From Oscillospiraceae bacterium (GTDB lineage: Bacteria > Bacillota > Clostridia > Oscillospirales > Ruminococcaceae), in contig JAFQIY010000033.1 in assembly GCA_017415165.1 (NCBI GenBank), positions 1 through 64,000 of the forward strand: 64,000 bases of DNA, read 5' to 3'. The notes under the pieces were generated by a model, which was not told the origin of the DNA, ran no database searches, and was given only the letters and a program-made list of their open reading frames with translations. The position numbers were made by a program, and so were the translations under genes. Shown piece by piece: positions 17,233 to 27,106 of the stretch; position 1 is the first letter of the stretch; every line of letters begins with the position of its first letter.

Positions 17233-18696
17233 CTAAATATTATTGAAGAACTCGGAAATGCAGTCCTTCTTCAAAATCATTTTGTCATATCTTGAAATGT
17301 ACTCATAAGGGAATTTGTAGTTGAACAGCCTTTCGATTTTGCCTGTTGCGTTGTTCACAAGCTTTGTCGAGCCTGCCGCACCTACAGCAAGAATAGTCTG
17401 CACTTCTTCCATTATGTAGATGTTGTAAAGGCACTCGCAGCCTTCCTTTGCAAAGCCCACATTTTCGAGGTTGTCAACTGTATTCTTCTGCCGATAAAGG
17501 TAGTAGGGGAGATACCCTGTTTCGAGCAGCTTTTTCTGTCCATAGCTTACCATTTCGCCGATACGGCTGTCAACGCTTCTTTCCTCCTGCATAAACAGGT
17601 TTGAGGAACGCTTCACCGTCAGGGTGTGAATGGTAATGCTTTCGGGGTCAAGTCCGCAAAGGGTTTCGATAGTGTGTTTAAAACCCTCAGGAGTGTCCGT
17701 AGGCAAGCCTGCGATAGTGTCCATATTGATATTGGTGAAGCCAAGCTTTCTTGCCATTTTGTAAGCCTCAACAACGTCCTCGGCACTGTGCCGTCTGCCG
17801 ATTGCTTTCAGCACGTCGTCATTCATTGTCTGAGGGTTGACGGAAATTCTCGTTGCACCAAAATCGCGGATAACTTCAAGCTTTTTTGCGGTAATTGTAT
17901 CAGAACGCCCCGCTTCTACAGTATATTCACGTATTTTTGAAATGTCAAAGTTTTTTTGCACCGCACCCATAACCGCTTCAAGCTGTTCAGCGGAAAATGA
18001 TGTGGGAGTGCCGCCGCCGATGTAGATTGTGTCCAGTCTCAAATCAAGCTCACGGGCAATTTTCGCCGTCAGTTCGATTTCCTCGCAAAGCTTTTCAACG
18101 TACTGGGGAAGAAGCTTCTTTGCGTTGGGAGTTTCGATAGAGTGGCTGACAAATGAGCAATAGCTGCATCGTGACGGACAGAAGGGTACTGAAACATAAA
18201 GCGAATAGGAACGCTTGTCCAGCGCTTTCAGCGGTTTAACCTGCGCACAAGCGGTTTTGTAGGCAAGCTCCAGCTTTTCGTCGGAAACATAATACTGCTT
18301 TTTCAGGACGTCAAAAATTTCGTCCTTGCCCAGTCCCTCATCAAGAAGCTTATTGACCTTTTTTACGGGACGAATTCCCGTAAGGCATCCCCAGGCGGGG
18401 GTGATACCCGTAAGCTTTCGCATAATGCGGTATAACATTCTGCAAAGTTCAGCCTCGTCCTCTTTGTCGGAGAAGCCGCCCTCTGCGGTGATAACTTCGC
18501 TTTCCTCTGTGCCGTTGAGCCGTACCCTTACAGAAAGGGTGCGCCCGTTTTTGTTTTCTGTACGGCTTACAATGCACACATCACCCTCGTCAGTTGTTTC
18601 CTCAAAGAGAAAATCAAATGTAACAAGCGGCAGGAAAAGCTTCATAACAGCTTCTGTTTCGTACTTGAAGCTGTTTCCTATAAAACATATAGTCAT
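17233..18696 (-). CDS. hemZ: Coproporphyrinogen dehydrogenase HemZ-like radical SAM protein
   Basis: Encodes 487 residues. The radical SAM cluster motif C-P-S-R-C-S-Y-C lies at about 173, preceded by Y-V-S-V-P-F, and is followed by the HemN-family motif I-Y-I-G-G-G-T-P-T-S. The N-terminal 165 residues are the extra domain seen in clostridial HemZ proteins. The family is annotated for oxygen-independent coproporphyrinogen oxidation, but several HemN-like members do other radical chemistry or bind haem, and no other haem gene is nearby, so the substrate is uncertain. Confidence 0.85.
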   Translation of the reverse strand: MTICFIGNSFKYETEAVMKLFLPLVTFDFLFEETTDEGDVCIVSRTENKNGRTLSVRVRLNGTEESEVITAEGGFSDKEDEAELCRMLYRIMRKLTGITPAWGCLTGIRPVKKVNKLLDEGLGKDEIFDVLKKQYYVSDEKLELAYKTACAQVKPLKALDKRSYSLYVSVPFCPSRCSYCSFVSHSIETPNAKKLLPQYVEKLCEEIELTAKIARELDLRLDTIYIGGGTPTSFSAEQLEAVMGAVQKNFDISKIREYTVEAGRSDTITAKKLEVIRDFGATRISVNPQTMNDDVLKAIGRRHSAEDVVEAYKMARKLGFTNINMDTIAGLPTDTPEGFKHTIETLCGLDPESITIHTLTVKRSSNLFMQEERSVDSRIGEMVSYGQKKLLETGYLPYYLYRQKNTVDNLENVGFAKEGCECLYNIYIMEEVQTILAVGAAGSTKLVNNATGKIERLFNYKFPYEYISRYDKMILKKDCISEFFNNI

Positions 18697-18719
18697 CTGA
18701 AAAATCCTTTTTAAATATA

Positions 18720-19370
18720 TTATTCAAACATATTTCCGCTGAGATACGGGTTGAGAAGCTTCTCACGGTTAAGAGAGCTTTCAGCGCCGTGTCCCGCAAG
18801 CAGACGGTAGTCGTCAAATCTGCCCTCGTATACATTCAGCTGTTTAAGAGAAGCAAACAGCTTTAACGGGTCACCGTCAGGCATATCCGTCCTGCCGATT
18901 GAGTCACGGAAAAGCGTGTCACCGCTGAAAATCACGTCCTCAAGAATGTAGCAGACGCTTCCGCTTGAATGTCCCGGAGTATGGAAAACCGTGAACACCA
19001 TTTCGTCCTCAATAATAGTATCCCCGTCATCAACACAGATACTATGCTCATAGTGAGTAACCTCGTCCATATACATAGAAAAATATTCGGACAAATTCAG
19101 ATACGAGTCAGTAAGCTTAGGTGCGTCATTGGTGTGAATATACACCTCAGCACCTGTTTTTTCGGCAATTTCCGCAACCGACTCGATGTGGTCGCAGTGA
19201 CCGTGTGTGAGGAGAATTTTGTTCAGCTTCACACCCTGCTTTTCGATTTCTGCAAGTATATTTTCCGCACCCTCAGGGGCGTCAATAAGTACAGCGTTGT
19301 TTTCTTCCGAAACAACAAGATAGCTGTTTACCGCAAACATACCCTGCGGTTTAAGTTTAATAATTTTCAT
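18720..19370 (-). CDS. MBL-fold metallo-hydrolase (glyoxalase II-like)
   Basis: Encodes 216 residues. The metal-binding motif T-H-G-H-C-D-H-I-E lies near 55-62. Further ligands are H-T-P-G-H-S-S-G-S, a bridging Asp in S-G-D-T-L-F and A-G-H-G at the end. This is the full set for the hydroxyacylglutathione hydrolase-like group, but it lacks the glyoxalase II C-terminal domain. Substrate unknown. Only three bases separate its start from the relA stop. Confidence 0.85.
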   Translation of the reverse strand: MKIIKLKPQGMFAVNSYLVVSEENNAVLIDAPEGAENILAEIEKQGVKLNKILLTHGHCDHIESVAEIAEKTGAEVYIHTNDAPKLTDSYLNLSEYFSMYMDEVTHYEHSICVDDGDTIIEDEMVFTVFHTPGHSSGSVCYILEDVIFSGDTLFRDSIGRTDMPDGDPLKLFASLKQLNVYEGRFDDYRLLAGHGAESSLNREKLLNPYLSGNMFE

Positions 19371-19373
19371 AAT

Positions 19374-21569
19374 TTATTTTCCTGTTCTGTCAACGTGAAT
19401 AACACCCGGTAACTTCTTTATTCTTGTGATAATGTTGTTAAGCTGTGAAACGCCTGCGGTATTGATTGTAACAACAATACTGCTGTTGCCGTTTTTCAGC
19501 TCTCTTACGGTCAGCTCCGAAACGGGGACGTGAAGCTCTGCAAGGGTTTTGGAAATTTCCGCAAGGATGAGAATATTCTCACCTGCAACGATATCCAGCG
19601 TAACCTTGTAGATAGGAGTGCTGTTGTTGATGGAATTTTCCGCCCAGGTAACTTCAATCCAGCGGTCAGGGTCACCGCCCGATTTTATAGCATTGATGTA
19701 GTTTTCGCAGTCCCTTTTGTGCACGGAAACACCGTGACCTCTTGTAATAAAGCCGATGATATCGTCACCCGGCAGAGGATTGCAGCACTGCGAATATTTG
19801 ACAAGAACATTTTCCTCGCCGTCAACAACAATACCTGTCGAGCTTTTCTTCGGGGTAAATGTCTTGATTTCCTGTTCAACGTTAGCGTACATCTTGGAAT
19901 ATTTGTCCTTCATACGCTGCATCATACGGGAGAGAATTACACCGCCGTAACCAATTGCCGCATAGAAGTCGTCAAGGGTATTGCAGTGATGACGCTTCAT
20001 ATCGTCAGCAAGGAACTTTTCAAGCTCCTCGTCAGGCACACGGATATAGTTTCGCTTGAATTCCTTTTCAAGCTCTTCCTTGCCCTTGACAATGTTTTCC
20101 TCACGGCGTTCCTTTTTGAACCAGGAACGGATTTTGGATTTCGCCTCGTTGGTCTTGCATATATCAAGCCACGCACGGTTAGGACCGTGGTCGGGGTCTT
20201 TTGAAGTGATAATTTCAACGATTTCGCCCGTTGAAAGCTGATAGTCAAGGGAAACAAGCTTACCGTCAACCTTTGCACCCTTCATTTTGTTGCCTACCTG
20301 CGTGTGGATAGCGTAAGCAAAGTCGATGATGTTTGCACCGTTCGGCAGGCTGATGATGTCGCCCTTAGGTGTAAATGCAAAGGTTTCCTCAGGGGAAAGG
20401 TCGCTCTTGATTGTGCGGACGATTTCCTCAACGTCATCGGTTTCCTGCTGTGCCTCGATAATCTGTCTTATCCATGCAAGACGGCTTTCAAGCTTATCCT
20501 TGCCCTTGATGCCTTCTTTGTATTTCCAGTGTGCAGCGATACCATATTCAGCAGTATGGTGCATATCCCACGTTCTTATCTGCACCTCGAAAGGAATACC
20601 CTCTCTGCCGATAACGGTTGTGTGCAGGGACTGATACATATTTGATTTTGGTGTAGCGATATAATCCTTGAAACGGTTAGGGATAGGGCGGAACATATCG
20701 TGTATGATACCCAGCGAATTATAGCACTCGATTACGCTGTCAACGATAATTCGTACTGCATATTTGTCGTAGATTTCGTCCATATTCTTGCCCTGCATAA
20801 AGGCTTTCTTGTAGATGCCGTAAATGGACTTCACACGTCCGTCAACCTGCGGCGGACGGGCAAAATTAGCCTCTGCAAAGCGTTCGGTAATCTGTTTCTT
20901 GATTGACTCGATAAAGCTTTCGCGTTCGTCGTTCTTTATTTTCAGCAGCTGCTCGATTTCGTTGTATGCATACGGGTCAAGATAGCGGAAGGAAAGGTCT
21001 TCGATTTCCTCCTTGATTGTACGCACACCAAGACGGTGAGCGATAGGAGCATAGATGTTCATTGTCTCAAGTGCAGTACCCCTCTGCTTGTGAGCAGGTC
21101 TGAAATGGAGGGTACGCATATTGTGCAGACGGTCGCAGAGCTTGATAAGAATAACACGGATATCCTGCGACATTGCAAGGAGAATTTTACGCACGTTTTC
21201 CGCTTGCTGTTCTTCCTTTGTAAACAGCGGAATTTTACCAAGCTTTGTTACGCCGTCAACAAGCATAGCAACGTCCTGCCCGAAAAGCTTCTTGACTTCT
21301 TCGAGAGTGGTGTCTGTATCCTCCACAACGTCGTGGAGCATTGCCGCACAGATTGTATCCGTATCCATACCAAGCTCAAGCAGGATAAAGGATACCGCAA
21401 GAGGGTGGGAAATATAAGGCTCACCCGATGAGCGCACCTGATTTGCGTGTGCCTTTGCGGCAAATTCGTATGCGGAAATAATTTTGCTCAGGTCGTACTG
21501 CTTGTCATCGTCCAGAATTTTCTGGATAAGTGCGTCAATTGTGCATACAGTTTCAGCTTTCAGTCGCAT
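19374..21569 (-). CDS. relA: Bifunctional (p)ppGpp synthetase/hydrolase
   Basis: Encodes 731 residues, the standard length of Gram-positive Rel. Domains in order: HD hydrolase (about 30-185) with H-P-L-A-V and L-H-D-V-V-E-D; synthetase (about 230-345) with G-R-V-K-S-I-Y and D-K-Y-A-V-R-I-I-V; TGS (about 390-450) with A-F-T-P-K-G-D; a helical/zinc-finger region with Q-C-C-N-P-L-P-G-D; and a C-terminal ACT domain (about 655-731). Both catalytic halves look intact, so it should make and degrade the stringent-response alarmone. It sits between recJ and the MBL gene. Confidence 0.95.
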   Translation of the reverse strand: MRLKAETVCTIDALIQKILDDDKQYDLSKIISAYEFAAKAHANQVRSSGEPYISHPLAVSFILLELGMDTDTICAAMLHDVVEDTDTTLEEVKKLFGQDVAMLVDGVTKLGKIPLFTKEEQQAENVRKILLAMSQDIRVILIKLCDRLHNMRTLHFRPAHKQRGTALETMNIYAPIAHRLGVRTIKEEIEDLSFRYLDPYAYNEIEQLLKIKNDERESFIESIKKQITERFAEANFARPPQVDGRVKSIYGIYKKAFMQGKNMDEIYDKYAVRIIVDSVIECYNSLGIIHDMFRPIPNRFKDYIATPKSNMYQSLHTTVIGREGIPFEVQIRTWDMHHTAEYGIAAHWKYKEGIKGKDKLESRLAWIRQIIEAQQETDDVEEIVRTIKSDLSPEETFAFTPKGDIISLPNGANIIDFAYAIHTQVGNKMKGAKVDGKLVSLDYQLSTGEIVEIITSKDPDHGPNRAWLDICKTNEAKSKIRSWFKKERREENIVKGKEELEKEFKRNYIRVPDEELEKFLADDMKRHHCNTLDDFYAAIGYGGVILSRMMQRMKDKYSKMYANVEQEIKTFTPKKSSTGIVVDGEENVLVKYSQCCNPLPGDDIIGFITRGHGVSVHKRDCENYINAIKSGGDPDRWIEVTWAENSINNSTPIYKVTLDIVAGENILILAEISKTLAELHVPVSELTVRELKNGNSSIVVTINTAGVSQLNNIITRIKKLPGVIHVDRTGK

Positions 21570-21589
21570 AACAATTTCTCCTTTGGGGA

Positions 21590-23620
21590 TTAGAGCAATT
21601 TTTTCAGTTCACTGAGAAGTACGGAGCTGTCAAGGTCAACCTTTTTGTCGGCAGGGATACGGCTTACCGTTTCGCAGTAGCGGTCAACGGCAAACAGTCC
21701 CAGCTCCTCAAAAATGTCAAGAGCAAGACGAAACTTGCAGTAGTTGATTTCATCGGAGTGCACCGCATAATAAACAGCATCAAAAGACGCTGTCTTTTCG
21801 GTTGCCGCCCTGTAGATAACCGCAAGGTCGTTTCTGTCGGGAACAATTCGTGGGATAAGCGCTTTTTCCGCACCCTCGCCACGCTTGTATTTTTCGTAAG
21901 CGTCCTTTGCGGCGAAGTATTTCTGCTGAGGAATACCGCTCTTTCGCAGGTCGGCAATTCTTATGTTGACGGAGGTATTTCCCCCGAAGGTGTTTATTTC
22001 GGGGTACGCAAGAATATCCAGCATATCGCCCGCCTTGTAAGGAAACTCTGCGGTTTTTGTTCCGAACATAAGTCCGTAAACGCCGCTGTTTCCGTATGTA
22101 AGCTTTAATTTTGTGTGAGCACCGCCCGACAGTGCCGCAACGTCAAGAAGTCGTACCGACAGCATCGCAAAAAGCGGCTGCGGGTTGCCCTCTCCGCAGG
22201 GTTCAAGCACCGAAAGGGATTTCACACTGTCCACAGAAAGCTCCTGCGGCGTGATAAGCTTGTCGGCGTGAAGTGTAAGAACAGGCATTGCAGGAAAATT
22301 ATCTGCTGCATATTTCTGCAAGGCATTGTCAAAATTATCAATGTCGGACTTCATAAGCGAGAAGCCGCCTGCGCCGCTGTGTCCGCCGAATTTCGTCAGC
22401 ACCTCGGCACAAGCAGTCAGCGCCTTGTGAATGGAGAAACCTTCAACAGAGCGTGCCGAGCCTCGTGTGTAATCGCCGTCATCGGAAAGAATGAAAACAG
22501 GCTTGCCGAAACGCTCCACAAGCTTTGCGGCAACAATGCCGATTACGCCGTGATGCCAGCCCTCGCCGTAGAGAAACAGCACACGCTTGTGAAGAATATC
22601 GGGATTTGCAAGAATACTGTCCCTGATTTCTTCCATAATGTCAGCTTCGGTTTTGCGGCGCTCGGCATTGAGCTGATTAAGGCGGTTTGCCATAGCTTCA
22701 GCTTCCTCAGGGTCCTCGCAGAGAAGCAGGTCAACAGCTTCGCTTGCCGAGCCGAAGCGTCCCGAAGCGTTAATTCGGGGTGCAATGGAAAATGCGGCAT
22801 TTGTTGAGGAAACAGGGGATTTTACTCCCGAAACAGCAATAAGCGCCTGCAAGCCCACATTTTCCGTGTTTTCAAGATAGTGAAGTCCCTGACGGACAAT
22901 TTCACGGTTTTCGCCATTAAGGGGAACAATATCCGCAATTGTCGCAATAGCGGTAAGGTCGGAGAATTGCTCCATAGCAGAACTGTAGTCGCCGCCGTCC
23001 ATAGCAGCAATAAGCTTCAGCGCAACCCCGCAGCCGCACAAATCCTTGAAAGGTGACATATCGTCAGCACGGTGAGGGTCAACAACTGCGACTGCCTCAG
23101 GAAGAATTTCACCCGGCTGATGGTGGTCGGTTATTACAAGCTCCATACCAAGTTCAGCAACAAGCTTTGCTTCTTCAATTGCTGAAATACCGTTGTCAAC
23201 GGTAACAATAAGCTCAACGCCGCTTTCAGCGAGACGTCTTACAGCGTCCGAGCAAAGACCGTAGCCCTCGCTGCGGTGATTGATGTAGTATTCCACGTTG
23301 CCGCCCATACATTCAAGATACGAGTAAAGAACAGCAGTAGCAGTAATGCCGTCGCAGTCGTAGTCACCGTAAACGCATATGCGTCTGCCGTCGTCAACAG
23401 CGGAAAGAAGCGCATCTGCCGCTTCACGCATATCACGGATAAGGAACGGGTCGGAGAGGATTTCCCCGTCACCCTGCTGATTGAAGAATTCAGCGGCTTT
23501 TTCCATAGTGTCAATGCTTCTCGCCGCAAGTACACCTGCACATACGGAAGAAAGTCCGCCCTGATTGGAAAGTATTTCAACAGCCTTAGGGTCAGGCTTG
23601 CCGATAGTCCATTTTTTCAT
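21590..23620 (-). CDS. recJ: Single-stranded-DNA-specific exonuclease RecJ
   Basis: Encodes 676 residues. It degrades single-stranded DNA 5' to 3' in recombination and mismatch or excision repair. DHH-family motifs are D-Y-D-C-D-G-I-T-A-T-A (about 81-91), V-T-V-D-N-G-I-S, I-T-D-H-H-Q-P, V-D-P-H-R-A-D, and the DHHA1 motif F-G-G-H-S-G-A-G-G-F-S. An OB-like region and a Clostridia-type C-terminal extension follow. It is the first gene of the reverse-strand cluster and has a promoter at 23721-23750. Confidence 0.93.
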   Translation of the reverse strand: MKKWTIGKPDPKAVEILSNQGGLSSVCAGVLAARSIDTMEKAAEFFNQQGDGEILSDPFLIRDMREAADALLSAVDDGRRICVYGDYDCDGITATAVLYSYLECMGGNVEYYINHRSEGYGLCSDAVRRLAESGVELIVTVDNGISAIEEAKLVAELGMELVITDHHQPGEILPEAVAVVDPHRADDMSPFKDLCGCGVALKLIAAMDGGDYSSAMEQFSDLTAIATIADIVPLNGENREIVRQGLHYLENTENVGLQALIAVSGVKSPVSSTNAAFSIAPRINASGRFGSASEAVDLLLCEDPEEAEAMANRLNQLNAERRKTEADIMEEIRDSILANPDILHKRVLFLYGEGWHHGVIGIVAAKLVERFGKPVFILSDDGDYTRGSARSVEGFSIHKALTACAEVLTKFGGHSGAGGFSLMKSDIDNFDNALQKYAADNFPAMPVLTLHADKLITPQELSVDSVKSLSVLEPCGEGNPQPLFAMLSVRLLDVAALSGGAHTKLKLTYGNSGVYGLMFGTKTAEFPYKAGDMLDILAYPEINTFGGNTSVNIRIADLRKSGIPQQKYFAAKDAYEKYKRGEGAEKALIPRIVPDRNDLAVIYRAATEKTASFDAVYYAVHSDEINYCKFRLALDIFEELGLFAVDRYCETVSRIPADKKVDLDSSVLLSELKKLL

Positions 23621-24006
23621 ATTAAATCCTGCCGCCCGTAAATATCCGCAGACAGCTTCTGCGCAGGAAAGAAATTATGTGGCGGTTTCCTTTCAAATTC
23701 AAAAATAAATATTATCTTTTATTATACCATATTTATGCTGTAATAATCAAGATATAAGGCGAACAATTTTAATTTGTGTGGCGAAATAATTTATGCGTGT
23801 TTTTGTCTGATTAATAAAAAACCTTTGATGTTTCTTAACTGCAATTGTGCAAAAGTGAGAAAAATAATCTTGTCATAAATTGTACTTTTATTGTTTTTTG
23901 CTTGTTGTTATAATGAAGTTGTATGTGAAAAAATGAGTTGAATTATTTCTGCGGGTGCAGGAAAGTCGGCGGCAGATACAGCCGCGAAATGAAAGGAATA
24001 AAAACT
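23621..24006. other. Divergent intergenic region recJ / Na-Pi symporter
   Basis: AT-rich, no ORF of its own. It holds the reverse recJ promoter and a TATAAT at 23909-23914 with TTG two bases before it (an extended -10-like arrangement) but no good -35. That TATAAT is the likely forward promoter for the symporter gene. Confidence 0.5.
23721..23750 (-). promoter_or_regulatory. Promoter of the recJ cluster
   Basis: Read on the reverse strand: TTGATT, 18-base spacer, TATAAT, about 100 bases upstream of the recJ ATG. Confidence 0.55.
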
Positions 24007-25818
24007 ATGACAGGAACAGATATCTTATTTACTGCAATTCAGGCTCTCGGCGGTCTGGCACTTTTTATCTACGGTATGACAATGCTCGGCAACGGACTTG
24101 AAAAAATCGCAGGCGGCAAGCTGGAGAAAATTCTTTCCAGCCTCACAAGCAATGTATTCAAAAGTGTGCTTCTCGGTGCGGTTGTTACTGCCGCAATACA
24201 GAGCTCCTCTGCAACAACCGTTATCATCGTTGGTATGGTTAATGCAGGCATTCTCAAACTCCGTTCAGCTATCGGCGTAATTATGGGTGCAAATATCGGT
24301 ACAACAATTACAGGTCAGATTTTACGTCTCGGTGACCTTGAAAACAACCCGAATGTAGGTGTTGTAATGGAGTTTATTACTCCTAAGAATCTTGCACCGA
24401 TGATTGCTCTTGCAGGTCTGCTTATTTTTATGGCTGCAAAGAGCGATACAAAGAAGAATGTGGGCGAAACACTTATCGGTCTTGGTATTCTTTTCAGCGG
24501 TATGCTTTCAATGAGTGACGCAGTAAAGCCGCTTGCTGAGCTTGAAGCCTTCAGAACACTTTTCGCAACCCTTTCCAATCCTATCCTTGGTGTACTTGCA
24601 GGTGCAGGCGTAACAGCTATTATTCAGAGTTCTTCCGCTTCTGTAGGTATCCTTCAGGCAATTTCCGCAACAGGTATCCTGAAATTTTCTGCCGCATTTC
24701 CGATTATTATGGGTCAGAATATCGGTACTTGTGTAACCTCGCTCATTTCCTCAATCGGTGCTTCAAAGAACGCTAAGAGAACCGCTATGGTGCACCTTTA
24801 CTTCAACGTAATAGGTACGGTTATTTTCCTTGTGGCTGTTTATACAATCAAGGCAACTATTGGTTTTGAATTCTGGGACGATGCCATTGATATGGGCGGT
24901 ATCGCAAACTTCCATACACTGTTCAATATTGTTGTAACACTTCTTCTCCTTCCGTTCACAAAGCTTCTTGAAAAGCTTGCCTGTGCAACAATCCGTGATA
25001 AGGAAGTCAAGGGAGGTGCTGAAGGAGAAGAAACAGCTGAAATTACATTCAACGCTCTTGACGAACGTCTCCTCAAATCACCTGCACTTGCTATTCAGCA
25101 GGCGAATAATGCAGTTGTCGATATGGGACGTATGGCTCATCAGAACTTTATCGGTATGAGAAAGCTGTTCAATAAGGACGAATTCAGCGAAAAGGCTGTG
25201 CTTCGTCTTAAAGACAATGAAGAAGCCCTTGACGCTATGGAGGACAGACTCAACGCATACCTCGTAAAAATTACTGAGTGTGAGCTTACCGACTACGAAA
25301 ACCGCCGTGTAACGGAGCTTCTGCACCTTACATCCGAGTTTGAGCGTATCGGTGACTATGCAATGAACCTTATTGAAATTGCTGACAAGCTTCACGATAT
25401 GAATATCGAATTTTCCGAAAGCGCTCTCAAGGAGCTCGGCGTAATTTCCGACGCTGTTCAGGAAATTATCAGAATGTCCGTTGATACGGTCAAGAACAAC
25501 GATACCGAGCTTGCTATCAAAATTGAGCCGCTTGAAGAAACGGTTGACTACCTCAACGAAACCCTCAAGGCACGTCACATCGAGCGTCTCAAAGAGGGCA
25601 AGTGCGTTGTTGAAACAGGTATCAACTTCCTCGATACGCTTATCAATCTTGAACGTATTTCCGACCACTGCTCAAACATTGCGGTTTACGTTCTCGGTAC
25701 ACAGAAAAAGCCTACCGTCCTCAACCGTCACGAGTACATTCAGACTCAGCACGCAGGCGGTGACGAGGCTTTCAACAATCTTACAAAGGAATATATGGCA
25801 AAGTACAGCTTACAGTAA
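24007..25818 (+). CDS. Na/Pi cotransporter family protein with C-terminal PhoU-like domain
   Basis: Encodes 603 residues. The SLC34/NptA-like membrane part (about 1-330) shows the duplicated Q-S-S-S motif (I-Q-S-S-S-A-T-T near 63 and I-Q-S-S-S-A-S-V-G near 210) and G-A-N-I-G-T-T / G-Q-N-I-G-T-C, the marks of the inverted-repeat phosphate symporters. The C-terminal 220 residues form a helical PhoU-like domain (E-F-E-R-I-G-D-Y-A; L-E-R-I-S-D-H-C-S-N-I). The start at 24007 is preferred to the upstream TTG extension because AAAGGA lies before it and the membrane part begins at once. A strong terminator follows. Confidence 0.9.
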   Translation: MTGTDILFTAIQALGGLALFIYGMTMLGNGLEKIAGGKLEKILSSLTSNVFKSVLLGAVVTAAIQSSSATTVIIVGMVNAGILKLRSAIGVIMGANIGTTITGQILRLGDLENNPNVGVVMEFITPKNLAPMIALAGLLIFMAAKSDTKKNVGETLIGLGILFSGMLSMSDAVKPLAELEAFRTLFATLSNPILGVLAGAGVTAIIQSSSASVGILQAISATGILKFSAAFPIIMGQNIGTCVTSLISSIGASKNAKRTAMVHLYFNVIGTVIFLVAVYTIKATIGFEFWDDAIDMGGIANFHTLFNIVVTLLLLPFTKLLEKLACATIRDKEVKGGAEGEETAEITFNALDERLLKSPALAIQQANNAVVDMGRMAHQNFIGMRKLFNKDEFSEKAVLRLKDNEEALDAMEDRLNAYLVKITECELTDYENRRVTELLHLTSEFERIGDYAMNLIEIADKLHDMNIEFSESALKELGVISDAVQEIIRMSVDTVKNNDTELAIKIEPLEETVDYLNETLKARHIERLKEGKCVVETGINFLDTLINLERISDHCSNIAVYVLGTQKKPTVLNRHEYIQTQHAGGDEAFNNLTKEYMAKYSLQ

Positions 25819-25827
25819 TGGCTCTTT

Positions 25828-25871
25828 CAGCACCGTCCCAACATAATAATGTCAGGTACGGTGCTGTTTTT
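25828..25871 (+). terminator. Intrinsic terminator after the Na/Pi symporter gene
   Basis: Stem CAGCACCGT / ACGGTGCTG followed by TTTTT. Confidence 0.75.
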
Positions 25872-25906
25872 ATAACGTAAATTTACCAAAAGGAGGCAAA
25901 ATTGTT

Positions 25907-27088
25907 ATGGATAATTTTACATTCCACAGTCCCACCGAGTTCGTTTTCGGCAGAGGTACCGAAAATGAGTGCGGCAAGTACGTCAAGAAATACGGCGGAA
26001 GCAAGGTGCTTATCCACTATGGCGGAGGTTCGGCAATAAAATCGGGACTTCTTGACCGTGTGAAGAAATCCCTTGACGCAGAAGGAATTGCTTACTGCGA
26101 GCTTGGCGGAGTACAGCCTAATCCCCGTGATACAAAGGTTTACGAGGGTATTGAGCTTTGCCGTAAGGAAAATGTTGACTTTATTCTTTCCGTAGGCGGC
26201 GGCTCCTGTATCGACAGCGCAAAGGCAATTGCAATAGGCGTGCCTTACGACGGCGATTTCTGGGATTTCTACACAAGAAAGGCTGAAATAAAAACAGCTC
26301 TCCCTATCGGTACGGTGTTGACAATTGCAGCGGCAGGCAGCGAGGGCTCAGGCGGTTCTGTAGTCACTAAGGAGGACGGAATGTTAAAGCGTGATGCAGG
26401 TTCTGACCTTATGCGTCCGAGATTTTCCGTGCTCAATCCTGAACTGACCTGCACACTTCCTGCATATCAGACAGGCTGTGGCGCAACAGATATTATGGCG
26501 CACGTTTTCGAGCGCTACTTCACAAACACAAAGGAAGTTGAAATTACCGACAGACTTTGTGAAGCGGTGTTGCTGACAATGATTAAGGAAACTCCGAGAG
26601 TTATTGCTGACCCGAACAACTATGAAGCAAGAGCAAACATTATGTGGGCTGGTACGGTTGCGCACAACGACATTGTTGGCGTGGGCAGAAGTCAGGACTG
26701 GAACAGCCACGGCATTGAACACGAATTGTCAGGCTTGTACGACTGTGCTCACGGAGCAGGTCTTGCGGTTGTAATGCCTGCGTGGATGGAGTTTGTTATG
26801 CACCACGACGTTATGCGTTTTGCTCAGATGGCAACAAGAATATGGGGCTGTGAAATGAACTTTGAAAATCCCGAAGAAACCGCAAAGCAGGGCATTAAGG
26901 CATTCAGAAAGTTCCTCCACGAAATCGGTATGCCAATCAATTTTGAGGAGCTTGGCGCAAAGGAAGAGGACATTCCAGCCCTCGTTGAAAAGCACGGCGT
27001 AGGCGACGGACAGACCTGGGGATTTGTACGTCTTTCTGCGGCTGATATTACAGAAATTCTTACAATTGCGGCACACGCAACACTTTAA
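25907..27088 (+). CDS. Iron-containing alcohol dehydrogenase (butanol dehydrogenase/YqhD-like)
   Basis: Encodes 393 residues of the group III iron alcohol dehydrogenases. The N-terminal nucleotide-binding part shows G-G-G-S-A and S-V-G-G-G-S-C-I-D-S-A-K. The metal site is supplied by G-A-T-D-I-M-A-H and D-C-A-H-G-A-G-L-A-V-V-M-P. It should reduce aldehydes with NAD(P)H; the exact substrate is open. AGGAGG lies upstream of the ATG. It is the first of a three-gene unit with an SDR (18-base gap) and a GH9 (nine-base gap). Confidence 0.88.
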   Translation: MDNFTFHSPTEFVFGRGTENECGKYVKKYGGSKVLIHYGGGSAIKSGLLDRVKKSLDAEGIAYCELGGVQPNPRDTKVYEGIELCRKENVDFILSVGGGSCIDSAKAIAIGVPYDGDFWDFYTRKAEIKTALPIGTVLTIAAAGSEGSGGSVVTKEDGMLKRDAGSDLMRPRFSVLNPELTCTLPAYQTGCGATDIMAHVFERYFTNTKEVEITDRLCEAVLLTMIKETPRVIADPNNYEARANIMWAGTVAHNDIVGVGRSQDWNSHGIEHELSGLYDCAHGAGLAVVMPAWMEFVMHHDVMRFAQMATRIWGCEMNFENPEETAKQGIKAFRKFLHEIGMPINFEELGAKEEDIPALVEKHGVGDGQTWGFVRLSAADITEILTIAAHATL

Positions 27089-27106
27089 TAAAAGGAGAGA
27101 AATATT